Below are positions 27,501 through 34,400 of a DNA stretch of 64,000 nt, piece by piece (position 1 is the stretch's first letter; every line of letters starts with the position of its first letter). A model generated the notes under the pieces. The model was not told where the DNA came from and made no database searches. It saw only the letters and a program-made list of their open reading frames with translations. This DNA comes from Gymnorhina tibicen (taxonomy: Eukaryota; Chordata; Aves; Passeriformes; Artamidae). The DNA lies in NCBI GenBank assembly GCA_013399875.1, contig VXAZ01002362.1, positions 1,298,098-1,362,097 of the forward strand, read 5' to 3'. The position numbers were made by a program, and so were the translations under genes.

Positions 27501-30126
27501 GGCTGTTCAGTATAACTTAACTCTGTATTTGACAAAAAACACACAATTTCCACTGCTGTCCTGTGTAATGGGGGAAAAGAAAAAAAAGTGGGGGGAAAAA
27601 GTAAGTGTCAACCGGTACTCAAAGAATTTTTGAGCTGTGTGCAGGACTTATGGGACATGATACAAATTCAGCAGCAGCTTTACACAACCCAGCTCATCCT
27701 ACTCCTAAATAAAAGCAGTAACTCCAAACAGTTTAACCCTCAACATGAAGAAGGATGTAAGAAACATCTTTCTTAGGAAATGATGGGTGAGAGGATTGCT
27801 TGGAAATATGGCACATGGAAAAATCAGCCCCTCATCTCACAGCTCAGGAGCTGGATGGCACAACAAGGTATCTGAAAGGTGACTTGGGAGAACTTCCTAT
27901 TTCACCCTCTGCTCTCAGTAGAACTGCAGCATCAATGTTGCCAGCCAAAGCTGGATACATGACATGACAACTGCTGAAGCAGTACTCAGAAGGATTCAGA
28001 GGTTCAGTTTATCTAGAAAACAGATTTTGCATTTAAACATTGCTCATAAAGCATTTGAAGTCTGTGCTCAATGCCCTGCACTGAGAACAGAGGAACTGAA
28101 AGGGCAGATCAAAACCTGAGCTGTGCCAGACAGGACTCTATATAAACATTAAAAAGTGAAACCTATTCACCTGCCACCCCCAAACTGACTTCTCATCAGT
28201 GTAAAACACACCCAGGAAAGCTCAAATACCACAGCTCATGGGTTAGTGCCAGCTACAGAAATGATGATATCAAGGTTTTCCACAGAACTCTCAACATCTC
28301 AACTTCGCGGGACGGACCAGATGTGACCACGTATCCGCGCCATGGTAAATCCTGTGACAAGCTTTTTCCCCACTCCCTTAGAGCAGGAAATGAAACCAAA
28401 ACAAATAGATTCTTCGTGCAGAGGAGGACGTGACATACAGACAACCCTCCAAATATTTCTGCAGCCCACAAAGCTCAGCTGTTTGTGCCAACAGAAAGAA
28501 CCCCAACGGACTAATTTCACCCTTGCTGTTGTTACAAATAAAGATGTGTTTGTTACTGGCTCTTCTTGTAAAGAACTGGAAGTGGAGGCAGCATTTTACC
28601 AAGCTACTTAAACCAGTCTGGTAAAAACACACCTATCTGTACAGGAAAATCAATCTCCTCCCAGTTTCCAGGAGCCTTGTTCACCCGTCAGCACTGATTT
28701 GAGGCGTGTGTGTGTGATTTAACAGTTTACACAGTTATTCTGCTACTCGGGAGCAAAACAAGACAGCAGGAAGTGACTGCTGAGCCTCAGGAACTGCTTG
28801 CACTAAGGAATTCAGACACAGCCACTTTCTCAAGTGAGTGTGGAATTCCCAACAGGGTATTCTGCTGCATTTTGGATTGCTACAGAGCAAAGCTAAAGCT
28901 TAAGTGGTCTACATATTAAATTCTCCATATCCTTTCCCACAGAAGGGGAAAACTGGAAATCCCAGCAGAAAGGAAACTACTCTCTTCTACCATTAAAAGC
29001 TGCCCTTAACACCTTGTGGCTGTGGAAGGGGATCTCTGTTACACTAATTTCTTGCAACTTTTCGAAAAGTCCTACTTTACAATAAAAGAGATACTTGACA
29101 ATTTCACTGCTGGTTTTAAAAAGCTACAATAAATTTAAGCGTGGTAAACTTTGACTTGCTGATAACGCTAGTAAGTATCAAGAGGAATTACCCAGGCAGA
29201 ATTTCCTACCTGCGTTCTCAGCTGCACCAATAGAAGCAACAGCAAAAATATTGCTGTAAATACCCATTTTATTCATAAGTGGCTGCTGAGCATGATCACT
29301 GATAACTGACATAAGTTTTTTTTAAAAGGGATAACTGGAAGCTGATAGGCTGTATATTAACAGCAGCAGCCGCTTTTCCAACCTTGTGCAGAACCCTCTG
29401 GCCTGGCCTCTCCCCAGGTACCAGGACGCGTGTCTGGGGTCTCCATGGTCATGTGGATGGCCACGGACCCGGTGCAAGCACCAACACCGAGGGCGCGGGG
29501 AAACCGACACCCAGCAGCACCCCGCAGGTTCCCCCGCCTCCCTTCTCCTGATCCCGACCACCCCCCCGGCCCGGAGAGGCGGATCCCTGTAAGGGAGCCC
29601 CATTCCTGGAAGGGTCCAAGGCTAGGCTGGACGGCGCTCTGAGCAACCCAGTCTACTGGAAGGTGTCCCTGCCCGTGGCAGGGGCTGGAACGAGATGGTC
29701 TGCAAGGTCCCTCCCTGCCCGAGCCATCCGTGATCCCTGCGGACGGCGCTTCCTGCCGGCTCTCACCTCCTCACTCTCCCCGCGGGACCCAGCCGCCAGC
29801 CCGGACACACTCTCCAGCANNNNNNNNNNNNNNNNNNNNNNNNNNNNGCAGACCTGCTCCAGGCTCACGGCCTCGCCGCCGCGGCTCAGCCGCTCCTCCA
29901 GCCATCGCACCAGCGCGCTGTGGTGCCGCGACACGAGCGGCTCGGGCAGGGCCGCCTCCCGCAGCCGCGCTGTGGCCTCCCGCAGCCGGGCCTGCTCCAG
30001 CAGCACCTCGGCCGGCGGCAGCGCCGGCACGGCCGCGCCGGGTTGGGGCGCGCCGGTCACCCCCTCCATGCCCTCTTCGGCGCCCTCCTCCTCCTCCTCG
30101 CTGCTGTGGCTCACCGCCGTCCCCAT
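28..30126 (-). CDS. ZZEF1: ZZEF1, N-terminal 29 coding exons (gene continues beyond base 1)
   Basis: Zinc finger ZZ-type and EF-hand domain protein 1, a large nuclear/cytoplasmic protein. Its ZZ fingers are reported to read the histone H3 tail and to co-regulate KLF6/KLF9 targets (established knowledge; those fingers are outside this window). Exons in transcript order: 29767-30126, 25455-25599, 24227-24421, 23159-23330, 21522-21721, 20264-20474, 18621-18737, 18229-18407, 17089-17187, 15923-16083, 14815-14963, 14169-14280, 12838-13053, 12252-12352, 11748-11917, 10875-11005, 10507-10577, 9944-10058, 9158-9317, 8081-8202, 7885-7995, 6971-7137, 6316-6397, 5510-5711, 4319-4467, 3692-3932, 2080-2159, 1104-1197, 28-544. 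They total 4,829 nt and every junction keeps the frame. Domains by residue: acidic N-terminus 1-20, EF-hand about 121-150, DOC/APC10 about 230-430, CUB-like about 1100-1250, Ser/Thr-rich linker near 1450-1570. The gene is head-to-head with CYB5D2. The exon set is secure; single splice sites could shift by a few bases. Confidence 0.95.
1104..1197 (-). CDS. ZZEF1: ZZEF1 exon 28
   Basis: Encodes LEMKQKSLMGRGNDAEEK and ASEVNPETL. Phase 0 in, phase 1 out (CTCG|GTGAGT). Joins directly in frame to exon 29 as in human. Confidence 0.93.
2080..2159 (-). CDS. ZZEF1: ZZEF1 exon 27
   Basis: Encodes NSGGKVPLSDEFAQVYSLAD and SIRIWM. Phase 1 in, phase 0 out (GGATG|GTAAGA). Too short (80 nt) for an ORF call on its own strand. 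Confidence 0.93.
3692..3932 (-). CDS. ZZEF1: ZZEF1 exon 26
   Basis: Encodes ARSSPHDICRNFLIDFAKSD, SELFKGLIQACKKQTPKTD and ALVYLTPDLFEKLQKY. The acceptor TTCTCTGCAG at 3933 gives the phase-0 start that exon 25 requires. An upstream CAG at 4061 leaves a longer open frame but breaks the join. Confidence 0.92.
4085..4135 (+). mobile_element. CR1 3'-tail remnant in ZZEF1 intron 25
   Basis: GGTCCCTCCAAACCATCTTA followed by TGATTCCATGA matches the CR1 terminus with its ATTCTATGA-type repeats. Short and old. Confidence 0.6.
4319..4467 (-). CDS. ZZEF1: ZZEF1 exon 25
   Basis: Encodes LGTEADLPPLKVTSVLNS and PLWKPVFRHQMC, then a variable polar tail. Phase 1 in, phase 0 out (AAGAG|GTACCT). Confidence 0.9.
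5510..5711 (-). CDS. ZZEF1: ZZEF1 exon 24 (CUB-like module, end)
   Basis: Encodes VTFKAGPRLQFLFHSDSSN and EWGYKFSVTAYG, the typical SD-x-EWG closing strand, then LQLLVSRLMGRLASRSM. Phase 0 in, phase 1 out. Confidence 0.95.
6316..6397 (-). CDS. ZZEF1: ZZEF1 exon 23 (CUB-like module)
   Basis: Encodes YDYLEFTDARGAKTRYDTK and GTEKWPK. Phase 2 in, phase 0 out (CCTAAG|GTGAGC). Confidence 0.95.
6971..7137 (-). CDS. ZZEF1: ZZEF1 exon 22 (CUB-like module, first part)
   Basis: Encodes MDMESWQQEQPVVLRTW, then NYENNCHEVSVFLCHGATY and VEFDEKCETER. Phase 0 in, phase 2 out (AGGAG|GTAATT). With exons 23-24 it forms a beta-rich CUB-like module. Confidence 0.93.
7187..7270. repeat. AT-rich low-complexity tract
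   Basis: Degenerate TTTTATAT/TTTAATAT runs in ZZEF1 intron 21, next to exon 22. Confidence 0.8.
7885..7995 (-). CDS. ZZEF1: ZZEF1 exon 21
   Basis: Encodes VIFLLDFCTLDIPYC and then IEPLKSLCSEPHK, 37 codons in phase 0 on both sides. It is shorter than common ORF cut-offs and was placed from the family sequence and the splice sites (CTCCTAG| and AAG|GTAACT). Confidence 0.93.
8081..8202 (-). CDS. ZZEF1: ZZEF1 exon 20
   Basis: Encodes VGQFLSNIRTILQSLLSQY and GKTIVEKISSSVFAMATRQL. Phase 1 in, phase 0 out. A T-rich polypyrimidine tract precedes it. Confidence 0.94.
9158..9317 (-). CDS. ZZEF1: ZZEF1 exon 19
   Basis: Encodes SSLFWSVQGSLLSWCYLQL and NSAKDLAVEILRN. Phase 0 in, phase 1 out (AAACT|GTAAGT). 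Confidence 0.94.
9944..10058 (-). CDS. ZZEF1: ZZEF1 exon 18
   Basis: Encodes SDQDPGGLLLLPEKG and EVLSVMDTLLLVAARE. Phase 2 in, phase 0 out (GAGAG|GTAACT). The acceptor is TTTTGTAG. Confidence 0.94.
10507..10577 (-). CDS. ZZEF1: ZZEF1 exon 17
   Basis: A short 71-nt exon encoding KNITEQEHKQSVHLAF and SLCTHF. Only this reading frame joins both neighbours (phase 0 in, phase 2 out). The longer overlapping frame through it is a shadow. Confidence 0.92.
10875..11005 (-). CDS. ZZEF1: ZZEF1 exon 16
   Basis: Encodes VDMGDSNFMPMKMLKEEV and FPDRQTRRHQLFTMM. Phase 1 in, phase 0 out. The acceptor is CAGTAG; the CAG three bases earlier would add a TAG-containing triplet. Confidence 0.91.
11748..11917 (-). 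CDS. ZZEF1: ZZEF1 exon 15
   Basis: Encodes PREECIFAQTLLLQLLQSC, a helical conserved part, then a variable polar loop, then EAAEELYRHLCE. Phase 2 in, phase 1 out. Confidence 0.93.
12252..12352 (-). CDS. ZZEF1: ZZEF1 exon 14
   Basis: Encodes VQQKESGLKYKSFLDF and LDLQLFWNFYNKLHQ. Phase 0 in, phase 2 out (CAAAA|GTAAGT). Confidence 0.94.
12838..13053 (-). CDS. ZZEF1: ZZEF1 exon 13
   Basis: Encodes YLMIKFLCTRQDSAERLGVQ followed by a Cys pair (SCLQCRKTEDD) and TLHFIQQLAQDL. Phase 0 on both sides, 72 codons. The CLQC cluster may be metal-binding or simply divergent. Confidence 0.94.
14169..14280 (-). CDS. ZZEF1: ZZEF1 exon 12 (acidic)
   Basis: Encodes CDDLGDDDPIGWFEVEEE and WDEVDVKMQQCRVSQ, an acidic segment with a conserved GWFE core. 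Phase 2 in, phase 0 out; the donor is CCAA|GTAAGA. Confidence 0.93.
14815..14963 (-). CDS. ZZEF1: ZZEF1 exon 11
   Basis: Encodes VRRGAIGAQCGLVFAYN and then HFKRFESYDKWKLREF. Phase 0 in, phase 2 out (ACCAG|GTATAA). The motif matches the family strongly. Confidence 0.94.
15923..16083 (-). CDS. ZZEF1: ZZEF1 exon 10
   Basis: Encodes a divergent Ser/Thr/Pro stretch (AHNPNILSQTPCTSTH), then conserved GFLTETGKTRASIILSTG and VTQIRIK. Phase 1 in, phase 0 out. The first half looks absent from the human protein as I recall it, possibly from a shifted acceptor. Confidence 0.88.
17089..17187 (-). CDS. ZZEF1: ZZEF1 exon 9
   Basis: Encodes KPLRLTLQACDVKGKEDK and LLVEPWTGD. Phase 1 in and out, with acceptor TTACTTAG and donor GATG|GTAAGA. 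The frame holds only with both flanking exons. Confidence 0.92.
18229..18407 (-). CDS. ZZEF1: ZZEF1 exon 8
   Basis: Encodes EVELTLLAFALARGSVAK, then ITDHLDTPYKASSLI and RQNLLYKYG. Helical, repeat-like segment of unknown role. Phase 2 in, phase 1 out (ATACG|GTAATG). Confidence 0.93.
18621..18737 (-). CDS. ZZEF1: ZZEF1 exon 7
   Basis: Encodes ALQHMPPLSLTPGSTDF and ends EEVDSFLIRITS across the junction. Phase 2 in and out. No recognised domain; the region is highly conserved in the family. Confidence 0.92.
18738..20263 (-). other. ZZEF1 intron 7
   Basis: A 1.5-kb AT-rich intron. The only structure noticed is a 21-base tandem repeat at 19229-19300. Confidence 0.75.
19229..19300. repeat. 21-bp tandem repeat, about 3.4 copies
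   Basis: Unit CTAAAGTTATCCCACCCAGTA and variants at 19229, 19250 and 19271, with a partial copy at 19292. Lies in ZZEF1 intron 7. Confidence 0.85.
20264..20474 (-). CDS. ZZEF1: ZZEF1 exon 6 (end of DOC/APC10)
   Basis: Encodes VQINIKRCLSDGCDTRIHGL and AVGYQRVKK, the C-terminal DOC strand. A hydrophobic segment IWYWSLLTSLVTASM follows. Phase 1 in, phase 2 out (CTCA|GTAAGT). Confidence 0.94.
21522..21721 (-). CDS. ZZEF1: ZZEF1 exon 5 (DOC/APC10 core)
   Basis: Encodes MKPDVVLRHLSIAVAAND, then QVTVAVGRNASSLQEV and a GYVTLLENANISQM strand: the core of the DOC domain. Phase 2 in, phase 1 out. The donor is ATGT|GTGAGT; the GT two bases earlier would break the frame. Confidence 0.92.
21781..21835. 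repeat. AT-rich simple repeat
   Basis: Alternating TTATTATTATATATTATAA and TATATATAA tract just upstream (in transcript sense) of ZZEF1 exon 5. Confidence 0.8.
22381..23106 (+). mobile_element. Solo LTR of an avian endogenous retrovirus (ERVL-like), antisense in ZZEF1 intron 4
   Basis: A 726-bp element beginning TGTATTGGGTTTGTG and ending CCACCACA, so it has TG...CA termini. The flanking pentamers ACACT and ACACC are near-identical, consistent with a decayed 5-bp target-site duplication. Internal text resembles the common bird LTR that carries repeated GACCCATGCTGGAGCAG modules, an AATAAA near 22920, and a C/T-rich end. No internal retroviral genes flank it, so it is a solo LTR left by recombination. 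Orientation is opposite to ZZEF1. Family assignment is by memory of the motif style. Confidence 0.78.
22572..22640 (+). mobile_element. Short CR1 3'-end fragment nested in the LTR
   Basis: Contains the CR1 tail signature TTCCTTCCAACCCAGAATAT followed by TCTGTGATTCTGT, interrupting the repeated LTR modules. Boundaries are approximate. Confidence 0.65.
23159..23330 (-). CDS. ZZEF1: ZZEF1 exon 4 (start of DOC/APC10 domain)
   Basis: Encodes SNSADIDKMTNGETSSFW followed by WQSDGSARSHWIR, the opening of a DOC (APC10-like) beta-sandwich. Phase 1 in, phase 2 out. An endogenous-retrovirus LTR ends only 52 bases beyond its donor site. Confidence 0.93.
24227..24421 (-). CDS. ZZEF1: ZZEF1 exon 3
   Basis: Encodes FIDIFSESKERLGLHASM, then a helical segment ending LDRLLLKER. 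Phase 1 in and out, with acceptor TTTCTAG and donor GAGAG|GTATGC. Links the EF-hand to the DOC domain. Confidence 0.93.
25455..25599 (-). CDS. ZZEF1: ZZEF1 exon 2 (EF-hand)
   Basis: Encodes AFAQFDAEGDGTVDVENML, a single EF-hand loop with D, E, D, T, D at positions 1, 3, 5, 7, 9 and Asn at 12. Phase 0 in, phase 1 out (CCAG|GTATGA). The exon ends QACSLVPG, which joins exon 3. Confidence 0.95.
25600..29766 (-). other. ZZEF1 intron 1
   Basis: A 4.2-kb intron, the largest in this part of the gene. Apart from a CR1 3' end next to exon 1, I see only unique AT-rich sequence and no supported gene. The open frames in it show no family resemblance. Confidence 0.8.
29590..29738 (+). mobile_element. CR1 LINE 3' end beside ZZEF1 exon 1
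   Basis: Shows the order of the avian CR1 tail: CCATTCCTGGAAGGGTCCAA, GGCTGGACGGCGCTCTGAG, GGTGTCCCTGCCCGTGGCAG, GGTCCCTCCCTGCCC. It ends about 28 bases from the exon 1 donor. Confidence 0.85.
29767..30126 (-). CDS. ZZEF1: ZZEF1 exon 1 (start codon, acidic N-terminus, contains N gap)
   Basis: Starts MGTAVSHSSEEEEEG, close to human ZZEF1 (MGNAPSHSS..., from memory), which fixes the start codon. It then has an Ala/Pro/Leu-rich stretch and RWLEERLSRG. The donor GAG|GTGAGA ends in phase 0. A 28-base N run (29820-29847) interrupts it after LEQ, but both sides share one frame, so the gap size is right modulo 3. GC content is very high, as expected of a CpG-island first exon. Confidence 0.9.
29820..29847. 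other. Assembly gap (28 N) inside ZZEF1 exon 1
   Basis: Run of 28 unknown bases in very GC-rich coding sequence. The codons on both sides share one frame, and the right side is fixed by the phase-0 join to exon 2. Confidence 0.99.
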
Positions 30127-30244
30127 GAGCCGCTCGGGAGCCCCTCGCAGCCGCCGCCGGTACCGCCGCTCCCGCCGGTCCCCGCCCGGCCCGGCCCGCC
30201 TTAGTCAGCAACTTCCCGCCCGCCGCACCTGTCAGCGCGGGGAC

Positions 30245-30350
30245 GCCACGCCGCCGTAAAGCGGCACCCGTGCCTCACCGCCGCAAAGCGCCACACCGCC
30301 GCAAAGCGCCACACGGCTGCCGCAAAGCGCCACACGGCTGCCGCAAAGCC
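30245..30350. repeat. GC-rich tandem repeat (core GCCGCAAAGCGCCACA), about 5 copies
   Basis: Variants of CCGCCGCAAAGCGCCACA repeat at intervals of 17-21 bases starting with a CCGCCGTAAAGCGG copy. A further copy, GCCACGCCGTCGTAAAGCG, recurs at 31067-31085 on the far side of the CR1 fragments. Confidence 0.85.
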
Positions 30351-30379
30351 CCGCCCCGCCAGCCCCCGTGTCACCTGAT

Positions 30380-30842
30380 GGGAAGCGAAGGAGCTGCTAG
30401 AGAGGATCCAGAGGGGGAACAACGAGGGTGCAGGGGGTTGGGGCAGCTCCCTTGTGAAGAGAGACTGCGGGACCTGGGCCTGGTTAGTGTGGAGAAGACT
30501 AAGGGGGGATCCCATTAATTCATAGAAATATTTCCAAGGCGTGCCAAGAGGGCGGTGCCAGACTCTCTTCAGCGGTGCCCAGTGACAGGATGAAGAGTAA
30601 TGGCCGTGAACAAAAACACGAGAAATTTCACCTCACATAAGAAAAACTTCTTTACGTGAGTGTGGCAGAGCACTGGGACCGATTTGCCCAGGGAGGGCAT
30701 GGGAGTGTCCCTCTGTGGAGAAATTCTAAACCCACTTGGACCTTCCTGTGTCACCTGCTCCAGGTGACCCTGCCTTGGCAGGGGTTTCGACTGGGTGATT
30801 TGCAGAGGGCACCAACAACCCTAGAGATTCTGCGGTTCTGTG
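30380..30842 (+). mobile_element. CR1 LINE 3' portion (first copy in promoter)
   Basis: Recognisable CR1 segments in order: GAGGATCCAGAGGGGGAACA, TGTGGAGAAGACTAAGGGG, CCAGTGACAGGATGAAGAG, GAAAAACTTCTTTACGTGAG, and a degraded tail ending GATTCTGCGGTTCTGTGA. Truncated at the 5' end; no intact ORF. Confidence 0.88.
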
Positions 30843-30845
30843 AAT

Positions 30846-31058
30846 GTCTTTATGAATAACATCATTAAGAAGAAATCTTTCCCTGTCAGGGTGGTGAGGC
30901 CCTGACACAGGGTGCCCAGAGAAGCTGTGGCTGCCCCATTCCTGGAAGTGTTCGAGGCCCAGTTGGACGGGGCTTGGAGCAACTTGGGATAGTGGAAGGT
31001 GTCCCTGCCCGGGAGTGAGATGAGCTTCATGGTCCCTTCCATCCCAAACCGTTCCATA
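30846..31058 (+). mobile_element. CR1 LINE 3' end (second copy in promoter)
   Basis: Contains GAAATCTTTCCCTGTCAGGG, CCCATTCCTGGAAGTGTTCG, GGCCCAGTTGGACGGGGCTT and the tail GGTCCCTTCCATCCCAAACC. Arranged head-to-tail with the first copy and shorter. Confidence 0.85.
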
Positions 31059-31195
31059 ACTCTGCTGCCACGCCGTCGTAAAGCGCGCCCTCGGGCCGGC
31101 CGTCCCGTGCATATGGCGCCGGCCGTGCGCCGTGGTTGGCCTCCACACTGCCGTGCGGCGAGAAAAGTGTGCAAGCGCCGTGGTGTCGCGGCGCG

Positions 31196-31418
31196 ATGTG
31201 GCGGGGCGCGGCCGCGGGGCTGCTGTGCCTGGTCGCCGCCTGCCTCCTGCACCGCGGGTTCGAGCCCCGCGCCCGCCTGCTTAGCGCCGCGGAGCTGCGC
31301 CGCTACCGGGGGGCGCCGGGCGAGCCCGGGCTCTACCTCGCCCTGCTGGGACGGGTCTTCGATGTGGAGCGGGGCCGCAAGCACTATGGGCCCGGCGGCG
31401 CGTACAGCAGGCTCGCAG
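31196..31418 (+). CDS. CYB5D2: CYB5D2 exon 1 (signal/anchor, start of cytochrome b5 domain)
   Basis: ATG at 31196; 74 codons plus one base, donor CGCAG|GTGCCT. Encodes the hydrophobic N-terminus and [20 protein letters not shown]. Strongly GC-biased compared with exons 3-4. Confidence 0.93.
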
Positions 31419-34400
31419 GTGCCTCCGGTGGGACGGGGAGGGGGGCTGGGTGTGGGTCTGGCATGGCCTGGCTGGGGAGGGGATCATTCCCAGGCTGGGG
31501 AATTCACCCCCTGGCTGGGGGTGTGCGTGTGTCATCGGGTCTCACCGCTGGCTGGGGCCGGGGGTTAGGGTACCCCCCTGGCTGGGAAATGCACTCCGTG
31601 CCTGGGGCATTCACTCTGTGCTTGGGGGATTCACTCCATGCCTGGAGGTCTCGCCCCTGGCTGGGAGGAGGGAGGGCTCACCCCGTGTTTGGGGAACCGA
31701 CTCCATGGCTGGGCTGTCATTCCATGGCTGCGGGGTTCACTCCATGGCTGAGGAATTCACTTTGTGGCTGGGGGGTCTCACCCCTGGCTGGGGGATTCAC
31801 TCCATGGCGGGGGGCGGGGGTCTCACCCCTGCTGGGGTCTCACCACCCCCTGCCCCGCAGGCAGAGATGCCACCAGAGCGTTTGCCAGCGGCGACTTCAC
31901 CCCAGCGGGGCTGGTGGACAACGTGTCGGGGCTGTCGCCCCCGGAGCTGCTCTCCATCCACAGCTGGTTGAGCTTCTACAGCGACAACTACGATCCCGTG
32001 GGTGGGTGTCGGGATGGGTGGGTGTCACGGGGTGGGCTCACACAAGGGACACGCAGGTGGATGGTGGGAGGTCGAGGGCTCAGTGCCAGGTTTCACCTAC
32101 AGGGTGTCACCGTGGTGAGAGTCTCCCAGCTGTGCTGCAGCCCAGCGTCCTGAACCCTGAGAGGGACCAGCTGGAGCTACAGCCACACCAGATCTTCGAG
32201 GTCTGCTTCCCTCCAAGGGACAGTTTAAAAGTTTTCCTACCTGGCTGTTGCCCTGCATTGATTGTCTCTGCTGAGCAAAAAGCATGGAGCCAGCCTGAAA
32301 TCACCAGGACTTGGGAGACTGTAGGAGCAGCAGTGCAAGGAAACTATTTTGGGGCATGAGGTGCATGGTTTTCAGATCTTTAATGAGCCTGTGCCTAAGC
32401 TTATCCTGCATGGATTTATTAATATGGGTAAATTGCTGTGTGATCCAAGGGTTGAAGGGATGTAAGCTCAGTTCGGTTCTAAAATTGGGCCATGGTGACA
32501 TCTCCATTTATTTTTGTCTTTAAATAACAAATTAAAAATAAAACCCCACCAGAATTATGCATTTTCCTTGCCTAGAAACACCATGGTCTTAATTGATCTC
32601 CTCTCCCAGGGAAGCTGGTGGGCAGATTCTACGATGAAAATGGGGCACCGACAGAAGCCCTGAGGGAGGTTGAAGCTGCCATTGAGGAAGCTCTCAAATT
32701 GCAAGCAGAAAGTGAGCAGAAGAAGCAGCAGTTCCCACCCTGCAACTCTGAATGGAGCTCTGCTAAAGGCACCCGGTTCTGGTGCTCCAGACAGAGGTAA
32801 CCTTGTACCCTTTGGAGCAGAGCATTTCTGTTCTTTTTTTGGGTGTCCTGTGCTTTGTTCTTGCCTGTCCTGGCAAGAGGGGTGTGGGAAGATGTCCTGA
32901 CTCCTGCAGCCACCACACTCCATAGGTAGCTGAGGTCTGTGACCTGGCACAGATTGCATGTACAGTGGTGGTGCCAGGACTGGAATATGCCAGGCATGGA
33001 CTCTGTCCCTGTCTGAATTCACAGGGTTGTTCAGGTGGGAAAAGCCCTCTGAGATCACCAAGTCCAACCATTCCCCCAGCACCGCCAAGGCCAGCACTAA
33101 CCTGTGTCCCCAAGTGCCACATCCACACAGCTTTTAAATCCCTGCAGGGATGGATTTAAATCACTGCCCTGGGAAGCTGTGCCAGTGCCTGACCACCCTT
33201 TCCATAAAGACATTTTCCCCAATATCCACCCTAAACCTCCCCTGTCACAACTTGAGGCTGTTTCCTCTTACCCTGTCTCTTATTTCCTGGGAGCAGAACT
33301 CGACCTTCACCTGGCTCCAAACTCCTGTCATGGAGTTGTAGAGAGTGAGAAGGTCCACCCTGAGCCTCCTTTTCTCCAGGCTGAACCTCTTCTGTCACAC
33401 TGGAATCAAAGAATTTGCCACATATGCACGTGATCCTCCTACTCTCAGCAAAACAGGACAGAATTCCCAGTAGGACTGGGATTCAAACAGGTTCTGTCAC
33501 CTATCAGGAATACAAGCAGTAACTTGTGTTTTTCAGACAGTTTCACAATCTGGCTCACAGGCTGATACCACAACATTTTCACTTAAACCACGTAAAAATG
33601 AGATTAAGCTTTGAATAGTCATTTCCTACTTACTTTCCTGTTAGTAGTTATCTCTCAGCTTAGGGACTATTTTGTTTGAAGGTGAAATAATTTCACGGAC
33701 CACACTGCAAAATGCTTGGGCTTCATGTCGGCCCACCAGCAGCACTGTGTACCCCAGGGATCTGCTTCTCTGTGACTGAGCTTGGGGACAGCCTTGGGAC
33801 CAGGTGTCATGTGACTCGTGTATGAGGCTTAAAAGCTGCAGTGGTTGGGGAACAGGCAGGATTTGGCCCACAGAGAGACACTTAGACATAAAGAGACATG
33901 ATGATTTAGCTGGGGAAGTACTTTTTCTTTTGCCCTGATTCTCAAAATCAATGTCTTTAGTCAAGGCACAGAAGGCCTAGAAGAGCCTGGTCTAGTGGAA
34001 GATGTCCCTGCCTATGGCAGGGGGTGGACTGGATGATCTTTAAGGTCCCTTCCAACCCAAGCCACTGTGCTTCTGTGAAGATATGTGGTCACCTGTAAGC
34101 AATTAGGTACCTCCAGAAAAGGCATTTTGCTGTGCTACAGAAGGCTGTGATTCCTTTTCCAGCAATGAAAACACGGAATGCAGAAGCTGGTCACTCTCAG
34201 AAGGGTAGAGCCTGTAGCAGGAGTGATGAAAGTAGGTTCAGGCCACAGGTTTCTGAAGCACAGCCAATAAGAAGGTATCAGCTGCAGGATGGTGGCTGCT
34301 GGGAGCAAAGTCTACCTCAGTGAGTGTATTGTTAGTTCTAGTTTTCCCAGAGTGTCTTAGGCTTTTTCTAAGGATTCTCTATTGACTGGAAGCATTTTCA

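Larger units (their letters stand above)
30127..31195. promoter_or_regulatory. Head-to-head ZZEF1/CYB5D2 promoter region (CpG-rich)
   Basis: Lies between the two start codons. Both ends are GC- and CpG-rich, as in a bidirectional CpG-island promoter, which these genes share in human as I recall. An E2F-type TTCCCGCC is at 30213-30220, about 90 bases upstream of the ZZEF1 ATG. The centre is occupied by a tandem repeat and two CR1 fragments. Transcription start sites cannot be fixed from sequence alone. Confidence 0.75.

Noticed and set aside
29322..29650. GC-rich ORFs beside ZZEF1 exon 1
   Set aside because: Intron 1 sequence and CR1 tail read in chance open frames; no start or splice support.
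31136..32359. 407-codon plus-strand ORF across CYB5D2
   Set aside because: It starts at TTG, reads through the minisatellite intron and enters exon 2 in the wrong frame. The spliced four-exon model explains the locus.
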